Source: Litoreibacter ascidiaceicola (GTDB taxonomy: Bacteria > Pseudomonadota > Alphaproteobacteria > Rhodobacterales > Rhodobacteraceae). From it: DNA of 64,000 bases. The position numbers and the translations under genes are program-made. Location of the stretch: assembly GCF_900129235.1 (NCBI RefSeq), contig NZ_FQUV01000004.1, positions 248,001 through 312,000 of the forward strand, given 5' to 3'. Under the pieces are notes generated by a model that did no database searches, was not told where the DNA came from, and worked only from the letters and a program-made list of their open reading frames with translations. Below are positions 43,960-50,752 of this stretch, piece by piece. Positions within the stretch are counted from its first letter, which is position 1. Every line of letters starts with the position of its first letter.

Positions 43960-44837
43960 GCAAAATCGGATTTATCGGCCTTGGCCTGATGGGCGGCGCA
44001 ATGGTGGGGCGGTTGCAGGACAAGGGCCACGATCTGGTGGTTTTGGGCAACCGCGACCGCACCTATCTGGATCAGGCACTCGCACGCGGCGCGACTGAGG
44101 CCGCAAACGCGCGGGAGGTGGCGGAAGCCTGTGACATCGTGATGCTGTGCATGGGCACATCAGATCAGGTCGAAGGCCGGATGCACGGCGACGCCGGTGT
44201 GATCGCAGGTCTGAAACCCGGCACGGTCGTGCTTGATTTCGGCACCTCGCTGCCCGCCTCGACCAAAGCCTTGGGCGAGGAGGTCGCGGCCGCAGGTGGT
44301 GCCTATCTGGACGCGCCATTGGGCCGCACGCCATCCCACGCCAAGGACGGTTTGCTCAATATCATGTGCGCAGGCGACAAGGCGGCGTTCGACAAGGTCA
44401 AACCTGTGCTGGACGATCTGGGCGAAAATGTCTTCCATCTGGGCGCGCTTGGCTCCGGCCACACGATCAAGCTGATCAACAACTTCTTCGGCATGACCGT
44501 GGCCAATGCCATGGCCGAGGCGTTCGCGATGGCAGACGTGCAAGGCGTCGATCGCAAGGGGCTTTATGACGTGATGAGCGCAGGCCCGCTGCATTCCGGC
44601 ATGATGGATTTCGTCAAGGGCTACGGGGTCGATGGTGACCCGAACCAGCTGGCCTTCGCGATCAAGAACGCCGCCAAGGATGTGGGGTATTACGCCAAGA
44701 TGGCGGATGACGCAGGGGTGGATTCGATCATGTCGAAAAGTACCCTGAAAGCCTTGGAAACCGCCCGCGACGAGGGTCACGGCGAGGACATGGTGTCCCA
44801 GATGGTGGACTTCTATGCCGCCAAGATGAAGCCGTAA
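43956..44837 (+). CDS. NAD(P)-dependent beta-hydroxyacid dehydrogenase, variant motif
   Basis: 293 residues with GLGLMGGAMVGRL (8-20), Asn32-Arg33 pointing to NADP, and the catalytic Lys172 (IKLINN). The usual DxxGG substrate motif (DAPVSGG) is replaced by DAPLGRTPSHAKDGLLN (119-135), so its substrate pocket differs from the 31980 enzyme and from HIBADH or tartronate semialdehyde reductase. It may act on a bulkier or differently charged hydroxyacid. It is coupled by ATGA to the DAO gene and followed 3 bases later by the DMT permease. Confidence 0.87.
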   Translation: MSKIGFIGLGLMGGAMVGRLQDKGHDLVVLGNRDRTYLDQALARGATEAANAREVAEACDIVMLCMGTSDQVEGRMHGDAGVIAGLKPGTVVLDFGTSLPASTKALGEEVAAAGGAYLDAPLGRTPSHAKDGLLNIMCAGDKAAFDKVKPVLDDLGENVFHLGALGSGHTIKLINNFFGMTVANAMAEAFAMADVQGVDRKGLYDVMSAGPLHSGMMDFVKGYGVDGDPNQLAFAIKNAAKDVGYYAKMADDAGVDSIMSKSTLKALETARDEGHGEDMVSQMVDFYAAKMKP

Positions 44838-44840
44838 AAC

Positions 44841-45755
44841 ATGAGCCGCGTCGCCGTTCCAGCACTGGAAGATCGCGCAACCCTTGGCATCGGAATGATG
44901 CTGGCGGCGTGGCTGTTTTTCTCGATGATCGACACCTCGGTGAAGTGGCTGGTGCTGGCGGGGTTACCGGCGTTGCAGCTGGCCTTCATGCGCTATGTCG
45001 GGCATTTCGTCATCTCCACATGGCTGGTGGCGCGCGGCGGCATGGACGTCGAGCGCTTCAAGACCGACCGTCTGGGGCTGGTGTTGTTCCGCGCCTATCT
45101 GCTGACCTCGTCGACCGCGTTGAACTTCATCGCGCTGATCTACCTGCCGCTGACGGTGACCGCGTCGATCATGTTCACCTCGCCCATTTTGGTGTGCCTT
45201 CTGGGCTGGCCCTTGCTGGGCGAACGCGCGGGGCCATGGCGCATCTTCGGCATCCTTCTGGGCTTTGTCGGCGTGCTGGTGGTGATGCGGCCCTTCGGGA
45301 CAGAGTTCCATTGGGCCATGCTCTTGTCGCTCAACAACGCGCTGGCAATGGCGCTTTATTCGATCCTGACGCGCAAGTTGTCCGGGGTGGTGTCGACCGA
45401 AATCATGCAGTTCTATATGGGGCTGTTCGGCACGGTGGTTTTGCTGCCCACGGCGATCTGGACATGGACCAACCCCACGACGACACTGGATTGGGTGCTG
45501 CTGGTCCTGCTGGGGGTCTTCGGCTGGGCAGGTCACGAGCTTCTGACCCGCGCCCACCGCTTCGCCACGGCGAACACGTTGATGCCTTATGCGTATTTCT
45601 TCCTGCTGTTCCTGTCGATTTCCAGCTACCTGATCTGGGGCCATATCCCCGATGCCGCGACGCTGATCGGGGCGGCGATCATCATCGGCTCCGGCCTGTT
45701 GATCTGGGTGCGCACGCGCAAGCGCGCGGTGCTGCGCACGCCGCCCGGCGTGTAG
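44841..45755 (+). CDS. DMT superfamily (EamA) permease
   Basis: 304 residues with ten predicted membrane helices in two EamA repeats (about 15-140 and 160-290). The start LEDRATLGIGMMLAAWLFFS and the first repeat end SPILVCLLGWPLLGERAGPWR are typical. It would export or import a small metabolite. As last gene of the dctP-to-DMT run it could expel a toxic or surplus intermediate of the pathway (inference). No ribosome binding site stands out, because it begins 3 bases after the previous stop. Confidence 0.9.
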   Translation: MSRVAVPALEDRATLGIGMMLAAWLFFSMIDTSVKWLVLAGLPALQLAFMRYVGHFVISTWLVARGGMDVERFKTDRLGLVLFRAYLLTSSTALNFIALIYLPLTVTASIMFTSPILVCLLGWPLLGERAGPWRIFGILLGFVGVLVVMRPFGTEFHWAMLLSLNNALAMALYSILTRKLSGVVSTEIMQFYMGLFGTVVLLPTAIWTWTNPTTTLDWVLLVLLGVFGWAGHELLTRAHRFATANTLMPYAYFFLLFLSISSYLIWGHIPDAATLIGAAIIIGSGLLIWVRTRKRAVLRTPPGV

Positions 45756-45897
45756 CACCGCACGCTTGGTTAACGCAGTCTCAACGGGAGGGGCGTAGAA
45801 CATCTCTCGACGTCACAAGAGTGGTTAATCAGGATCCCGCCAGCCGGCCGCGACCAGCATGGGCAGCGGGGCATCCGATCAAATCGCGCGATACAAA

Positions 45898-45943
45898 TCC
45901 GGCAAAAAGCCGGACGGGATGCGGGGGTAAAACCCTGTCCGGC
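45898..45943 (+). other. Mutually exclusive hairpins in 338-base gap
   Basis: The gap 45756-46093 holds no gene I can support. TCCGGC (45898-45903) pairs with GCCGGA (45909-45914) around AAAAA. The same GCCGGAC (45909-45915) can instead pair with GTCCGGC (45937-45943), extended by GGG/CCC with one bulge. The two structures cannot coexist, which resembles a small attenuator or RNA switch, but no U-run follows. It could equally be the 3' end of the permease transcript. On either strand I see no known riboswitch consensus. Confidence 0.4.
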
Positions 45944-46093
45944 AGCACACCACGCTTCGGCGGCGCCGCCACCCTTACTACTTCCGAATAGAGCATTTTT
46001 GCCCACCCTCGATGGTTTCATACCAGCTCGGGGGCTTGTGGCGTTGACCCGTCCCACGGTTTGGCGCACGGTCCACCCGACTGGGAGGATCAC

Positions 46094-47110
46094 ATGAAGA
46101 ACGCCGTATTGTTCGGGGTGGGCATGGTGTCGGACACACATCGTCTGGCGCTGGAGGCGTCCTCGCACGCACGCTTGGCCGCTGTCTGCGCCCGCAGATC
46201 GGAGCGCGCCGCTGCCTTTGCCGAAACGCATGGATTGCGGGCGGTCACGCTGGCCGAAGCCTGCGCCGATCCCGACCTTGATTTCGCCATTGTCGCCACA
46301 CCGCCCAATGCCCGCACGGAGATCGTCGCGGCACTGGTGCAGGCGGGCAAGCCCATCTTGATGGAAAAGCCTGTCGAGCGCGGCCTGACCGCCGCGACCG
46401 CCCTTGTGGAGCGTTGCGAAGCAGCGGGTGTGCCGCTTGGCATCGTCTTTCAACACCGGATGCGGGAGGCGTCACAAAAGCTGACCCAGCTCATGGCGGA
46501 GGGCGCGCTTGGTCCGTTGGCGATGGCCCAGATCGACGTGCCTTGGTGGCGTGATCAGGACTATTACAGCACTCCCGGTCGCGGCACGATTGCGCAAGAT
46601 GGCGGCGGAGTGCTGATCACGCAGGCGATCCATACGCTTGATCTGGCGCTGTCGCTTACCGGCCCCGTGTCGCAGGTGCAGGCACTGGCGCGCACGACCA
46701 AGTTGCACAAGATGGAGGCCGAAGACGTCGTGGCCGCAGGGCTCGACTTTGCGAACGGCGCAGTGGGCACACTGACCGCCACCACGGCGGCGTTCCCGGG
46801 GACGGCGGAAAGCATCACGCTCCATTGCGCCGATGCCTCCGCGCGTTTGCAATCGGGGGAGCTGCATATTCACTGGCAGGATGGCCGCCATGAGACGTTC
46901 GGCGAAAACACCGAGACCGGCGGCGGGGCCGACCCGATGGCCTTCACCCATGCGTGGCATCAAGGCGTGCTTGATGACTTCGTGCAAGCCTTGGACGCGG
47001 GCCGCCCGCCCCTTGTGACAGGCCGCGCGGCGCTGAAAACACATGCGCTGATTGAGGCGCTGATGGATTCCTCGCTGGAAGGCAAACGCATGAAGGTCCG
47101 GAACGTCTAG
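46094..47110 (+). CDS. Gfo/Idh/MocA family oxidoreductase (second)
   Basis: 338 residues. The N-terminal nucleotide loop is GVGMVSDTHRLAL, the conserved MEKPVERGL segment is near residue 95, and the C-terminal dehydrogenase domain contains GVLITQAIHTLDLALSLTG with the His-x-x-x-Asp pair. It is divergent from the 40911 enzyme in sequence (GVGMV in place of GIGLIG). ATG 46094 follows GGGAGG, while the frame start at 46061 is leader. It lies 338 bases after the DMT gene, probably as a separate transcript of the same island. A sugar or inositol-like substrate is likely for the family. Confidence 0.88.
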   Translation: MKNAVLFGVGMVSDTHRLALEASSHARLAAVCARRSERAAAFAETHGLRAVTLAEACADPDLDFAIVATPPNARTEIVAALVQAGKPILMEKPVERGLTAATALVERCEAAGVPLGIVFQHRMREASQKLTQLMAEGALGPLAMAQIDVPWWRDQDYYSTPGRGTIAQDGGGVLITQAIHTLDLALSLTGPVSQVQALARTTKLHKMEAEDVVAAGLDFANGAVGTLTATTAAFPGTAESITLHCADASARLQSGELHIHWQDGRHETFGENTETGGGADPMAFTHAWHQGVLDDFVQALDAGRPPLVTGRAALKTHALIEALMDSSLEGKRMKVRNV

Positions 47111-47121
47111 GCCTTAAGCCG

Positions 47122-47135
47122 CAGCCCTAGGGCTG
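47122..47135. terminator. Short palindrome between convergent genes
   Basis: CAGCCCTAGGGCTG is a perfect 14-base palindrome (5-bp stem with a 4-base loop), followed by AGTTTA. It sits in the 35 bases between the Gfo/Idh stop and the DUF5368 stop. It is a weak candidate bidirectional terminator. Confidence 0.35.
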
Positions 47136-47145
47136 AGTTTACCCG

Positions 47146-47499
47146 TCACTGTTCCGGTGTTTTGCGCACCAGAGATTGCGCGGTGTAGACGAGGATCGCA
47201 GACCCGACCGCCCCCATCGCCGCAATTCCCAGCAGCACGATGACGTCAATCGGCCCGCCAATGTCGCGCAGGCCGGAATGGGTCATCGCCTGCACGAACA
47301 CCACCGCAAGCACCGCGCCGAACGGCATCGAAAGCTGCGCCCACAGGAATTTGCGCATCGACAATTCTCGATCACGGATCAGCACGTAAAGATAGGCCAG
47401 CGTGACGACGACCGCCGCCACGACCATTGCCCAAAACAGGCCGCGCCCGAAGATTTCCTCGAACACGGCGAACATGGTTTCGAATGTCAGTTGTTCCAT
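47146..47499 (-). CDS. DUF5368 membrane protein
   Basis: 117 residues with three membrane segments (about 20-42, 53-71, 82-105). The MEQLTFETMFAVFEEIFGRGLFW start, RDRELSMRKFLWAQLSMPFGA and IGGPIDVIVLLGIAAMGAVG segments match the DUF5368 family as I recall it. It lies 12 bases after the sulfide:quinone oxidoreductase stop and appears to be last in that operon. Function unknown; membrane placement with SQR suggests a role in quinone-linked sulfur oxidation or anion movement (inference). Confidence 0.8.
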   Translation of the reverse strand: MEQLTFETMFAVFEEIFGRGLFWAMVVAAVVVTLAYLYVLIRDRELSMRKFLWAQLSMPFGAVLAVVFVQAMTHSGLRDIGGPIDVIVLLGIAAMGAVGSAILVYTAQSLVRKTPEQ

Positions 47500-47511
47500 G
47501 GGGCGTCCTCC

Positions 47512-48828
47512 TCAGGCTTTGCCGCGCAGCATTGCGTTATAGGTGGCTTTCAGCGCCACCTCCTTCATCAACCAGCTGATCCACAGCTCCTCCAGCGGTG
47601 CGATCATGCCGGGGAATGACGGGGTCAGGTTGTTGTTGTAGTCGAACTCGACCAGCATCGCGCGACCCACACGGGTGATCAGCGGGCAGGAGGTGTAGCC
47701 GTTATAGCTGGCACTGCCTTCGCGCCCTTCGATGGCGGCGATCAGGTGGTCCTCGACCACCGGCACCTGCCATTTCACCGAGGCCGCGGTTTTGCCTTTC
47801 GGCACGCCAGCCACATCGCCCAAGGCGAATATTTCGGGGTAGCGCAGATGGCGCAGGGAATGCTTGTCCACCTCGACCCAGCCCTGATCGGTCCATTTGT
47901 CGGCCCAGCTCAGGCCGGACTGGCGGATCACCTCCGGCGCGCGCTGCGGCGGGATGACATGGAGGTAGTCATAGGCCATTTCCGCGTCGCCCTCCGGCGT
48001 CGCGAAGGTTGCGCGCTTTTTGCCCGGATCAACGGCTTTCAGCACATGGCTGTAATGCGGGGTGATGCCGCGATCGGTGAACAGCATCCGCACTTTCTCG
48101 GAGACAATCGGCACCCCGAACAGCGCGCCATCATGGGCCGCGTAATGCATTTGGTGCTTGCCTGCGCCCGCTGTCCGTGTGGCGATGTCCTCGATCAGGA
48201 ACGTATGCTTGAGCGGCGCGCCCGCGCATTTCATTTCCGTGGCGGGACGGGTGAAAATGCCGACGCCGCCGTCTTCTGCAAACTTAGACGCGGCCTCCCA
48301 TGTCTTGGCGGCGTATTGCGGCCCCGCATACAGCGCGCCTATGCCGTTGGTGCCAACCAGATCCAGCGAGAACCCCTCAATGGCGTTATGGTCCAGCACA
48401 AGGCCGGGTGCCACGACAAGGAAGTCATACGGCACAGTTGTGCCGCCGGTCGTGTCCACGGTCTTGGCAATCGGGTCAATGGCGGCGGCGGCCTCTGCGA
48501 TATGCGTGATCCCTTTGGGCAGCCATTGGGTGGTTTTCGACTGCGTGTAGGACGCGGGCTTGAGCCCTGCGGCCACCAGCGACAAACCGGGCTGGTACAG
48601 ATGCACCGCACTGGGGTCGAGGATGGTGATGTCCGCGCCGTCCAGCCGGTCCATCAAGCGGTTGACCAGCGACGTCCCCGCAGCACCTGCGCCGATCATC
48701 ACGATGCGGGCCTTGGTCTGGAGCTTGGCGGCAGATGCGGGCTGCACCGCCGCCGCCGTTGCCAATCCCCCCGCGATAAGGCCCAGAAAGGCGCGGCGCG
48801 AGCTGTGCAGATCATGTAGGTCGGTCAT
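47512..48828 (-). CDS. sqr: Sulfide:quinone oxidoreductase, type II, Tat-exported
   Basis: 438 residues. A twin-arginine signal (SSRRAFLGLIAGGLATAAA, residues 9-27) is followed by the FAD site IVMIGAGAAGTSLVNRL. Two redox cysteines are at Cys201 (MKCAGAP) and Cys381 (YTSCPLIT), the pattern of type II SQR including human SQOR; VEFDYNNNLTPSFP and a C-terminal amphipathic end (NAMLRGKA) also fit. It oxidises sulfide to a persulfide acceptor and reduces quinone. ATG 48828 follows GGGAGAC; the frame start at 48870 is rejected. It is preceded by a DsrE-like and a SLAC1 gene in one operon. Confidence 0.88.
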   Translation of the reverse strand: MTDLHDLHSSRRAFLGLIAGGLATAAAVQPASAAKLQTKARIVMIGAGAAGTSLVNRLMDRLDGADITILDPSAVHLYQPGLSLVAAGLKPASYTQSKTTQWLPKGITHIAEAAAAIDPIAKTVDTTGGTTVPYDFLVVAPGLVLDHNAIEGFSLDLVGTNGIGALYAGPQYAAKTWEAASKFAEDGGVGIFTRPATEMKCAGAPLKHTFLIEDIATRTAGAGKHQMHYAAHDGALFGVPIVSEKVRMLFTDRGITPHYSHVLKAVDPGKKRATFATPEGDAEMAYDYLHVIPPQRAPEVIRQSGLSWADKWTDQGWVEVDKHSLRHLRYPEIFALGDVAGVPKGKTAASVKWQVPVVEDHLIAAIEGREGSASYNGYTSCPLITRVGRAMLVEFDYNNNLTPSFPGMIAPLEELWISWLMKEVALKATYNAMLRGKA

Positions 48829-48888
48829 TGTCGTCTCCCTTGAAGGTGCCCGTATGCCACAAGGGCACACGGGTGTGAGTGGCCGTCT

Positions 48889-49329
48889 CTAGAAGCTCAT
48901 CACGGTGGTGTCGTCGCCAACTATCGCGGCCCCCATTGCGTCCGGGGCAGCGGCGGTGACGCCGTCCAGCAACACGGAAGCATCAGCCCCCTTGCCGGGC
49001 AGATAGATCGCGCAGACCTGAACTTTCAGCCCCTGTTTTTCCATCAGCATTTTCATCAGGCCTTGCGGGCTGACGTCTTTTGGCGGCTGACCTGTCGTGG
49101 CAGACGCAGGCGCGTCCTTCAGCGCGATGTCACCGGCAGGGCCACAAAGCAGCACCTCGGCTGACGACCCCGCGGCCATGGCGTTCATGGTCAGGACCAT
49201 TGCCATCAGCTGGGTCTGTGGCTCGGGGGCGGTCAGGATGGTGATCAGCTTGTTCGGGTCATCCGCTTGGGCCGACGTGGCCAGCCCCAACGCAAGTGCG
49301 GATGAGGTGAGGAATTTGGAAATACGCAT
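48889..49329 (-). CDS. Secreted DsrE-like protein
   Basis: 146 residues with a signal peptide (ending near AQA-DD, residue 22), then a DsrE/F-like alpha/beta domain. Conserved cysteines are Cys62 (LLCGPAG) and Cys106 (VQVCAIYLPGKG), the second in the position of the sulfur-carrying Cys of DsrE-family proteins. A periplasmic sulfur carrier could receive the persulfide made by the neighbouring Tat-exported SQR. This is supported by the adjacency (60 bases) and common direction, but it is inference. Confidence 0.85.
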   Translation of the reverse strand: MRISKFLTSSALALGLATSAQADDPNKLITILTAPEPQTQLMAMVLTMNAMAAGSSAEVLLCGPAGDIALKDAPASATTGQPPKDVSPQGLMKMLMEKQGLKVQVCAIYLPGKGADASVLLDGVTAAAPDAMGAAIVGDDTTVMSF

Positions 49330-49360
49330 TTGGATACTCCTTTGATGCGTTGAGAAACCT

Positions 49361-50335
49361 TTATTCAGGGACGCAGATCGCGCCCGCGCGCACTGCCATG
49401 GCCGTGCGCCAGATCAGCCCGAAGATGACGACCACCAGCAGCGCCAGAAGCCCTGCGCCGATCCAGCGATGGGCGTCGGAGCCTGCCGCATGGGCGTAGC
49501 CGAAACTGGCGATGGACAGCGCCGCGATGGGGAAGGACAGCGCCCACCACGACAGCGCGAAGGGCAGGTTCCGCAGCTTGGACGCCTGCGTGGTGACAAG
49601 CAGCGCGAATATGTAACCGGCGTTCAGCAAGACCTGCCCGAACGGCCCGACCTCGCCTTCCAGACGCACCCACGCAGTGAAGGCCACTGCAGGGGGCGCC
49701 ACGAGGATCATCAGTGTCGGCACCATTTTCCCCGGCATCGGGTCATGGAACATCAGGCGGTTCATCACCAAGGTCAGCAGGATGATCCAGAAGATCAGCC
49801 CGCCGGAGAAGAACAACCACGACAGCTCCACATACCCCAGTTTGGCCCCTGCCAATGGCACGATGACGTTGCCCACCGCTGGGATGAACCACGCTGGCGT
49901 CATCATCCCTGTCTGGAATGACCGGTGACCAATCCACGCGGACAACACCGACAGCGCAAGCACGCCTTGCAGGCCGGTCCCGAGCAGCCATAACGGCTCC
50001 GCCAATGCAGGCGCGGTTTCCACCAGCGCCGTGGCGAGCAACAGCAGCGAGATAGAGACCGCAGGAAAGAAGGCGATCTTCACCGGATGGTGCCAGTCCG
50101 CCGCCACCTCGGCGGGGTGGCGCAGGGCTTTGGCGATGTAGCCCGCAGAGATCGCGGTCAGCAAAAGCACCGAGAAGACCAGCACGGCCTGCGACAGCGT
50201 GTGGCTTCGGGCGAAGGTTGTTTCAGCGGCCCGAACGGCAAGGGTGAAGCCCATCATGCCCATGCCGATGGCGAAAAAGGTGATGGGAAAGTTGGCGAGC
50301 CGCGTCTGGCTCGGAACTGCTGCGGAAACGGACAT
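49361..50335 (-). CDS. SLAC1/TehA family anion channel
   Basis: 324 residues with ten membrane segments, matching the SLAC1/TehA/Mae1 family (start RLANFPITFFAIGMGMMGFTLA and repeated pore-helix FxPxxxxS-like turns). It may carry a sulfur anion, nitrite or another anion out of the cell. ATG 50335 has AGAGG upstream. The in-frame ATG at 50383 would coincide with the predicted transcription start, so it is rejected. First gene of the SLAC1-DsrE-SQR-DUF5368 operon, which is preceded by an FNR-like box. Confidence 0.9.
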   Translation of the reverse strand: MSVSAAVPSQTRLANFPITFFAIGMGMMGFTLAVRAAETTFARSHTLSQAVLVFSVLLLTAISAGYIAKALRHPAEVAADWHHPVKIAFFPAVSISLLLLATALVETAPALAEPLWLLGTGLQGVLALSVLSAWIGHRSFQTGMMTPAWFIPAVGNVIVPLAGAKLGYVELSWLFFSGGLIFWIILLTLVMNRLMFHDPMPGKMVPTLMILVAPPAVAFTAWVRLEGEVGPFGQVLLNAGYIFALLVTTQASKLRNLPFALSWWALSFPIAALSIASFGYAHAAGSDAHRWIGAGLLALLVVVIFGLIWRTAMAVRAGAICVPE

Positions 50336-50389
50336 GATCAGACCTCTGGCGGCGCGAGACGACTCGCCTTCTATAAATTCCATTTAGTG

Positions 50390-50429
50390 AATATAAAGAA
50401 ATCGCACCCGCAGCATTGATCTGGGTCAA
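50390..50429 (-). promoter_or_regulatory. FNR-type promoter for the sulfide oxidation operon
   Basis: TTGATCTGGGTCAA (50416-50429) fits the FNR/FnrL/DNR consensus TTGAT-N4-ATCAA with one mismatch. On the minus strand the -10-like TATATT lies at 50395-50390. With a start near 50382 the box is centred near -41, the class II activator position. Sequence and spacing are read directly; which regulator acts is inference. Confidence 0.7.
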
Positions 50430-50547
50430 TCAGGATCAAGGCATGAACGATGCGACGCGCCTTCGATTTTGAAGCCTGTCACCGCGCTGGACGGGTATTC
50501 CGCGCTTGACGCCCATCAGCCCATAAAATATAGCCTGAAACCTCTGA

Positions 50548-50621
50548 GCGGGTATGGTGAAATGGTATCATAAGAGCCTTCCAAGCTTAAGGTGCGGGTT
50601 CGATTCCCGCTACCCGCTCCA
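50548..50621 (+). tRNA. tRNA-Gly (anticodon TCC)
   Basis: 74 bases including the encoded CCA. Acceptor GCGGGTA/TACCCGC, D stem GTGA/TCAT, anticodon loop CTTCCAA with TCC at positions 34-36, T arm GCGGG-TTCGATT-CCCGC all pair. The anticodon stem shows an A27-A43 mismatch and a G28-T42 wobble, but the remaining three pairs are intact. It decodes GGA and GGG glycine codons. It stands alone between the sulfide oxidation operon and xylB, with no repeated 3' end or integrase nearby, so it is not obviously an integration site. Confidence 0.97.
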
Positions 50622-50752
50622 GAATTCCCCACAGTAGCGAACCGCCTCACAACGCTGCATAATTTGCAGTGCCGTTGCCGTTGAATGATCGTTCAAATCC
50701 TCTACAAAGATGCATCGGCATGGCCGGTGAGCGGTAACGGAAGGGCAACGAC

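Noticed and set aside
45756-46093. Possible cobalamin or other known riboswitch
   Set aside because: The hairpins are real but no B12-box, SAM, TPP or glycine consensus was recognised on either strand; kept only as an unassigned structured element.
50548-50621. tRNA-Gly as an integration site of a genomic island
   Set aside because: No repeated tRNA 3' end was noticed in the window and no integrase or mobility gene lies nearby; the flanking genes look chromosomal.
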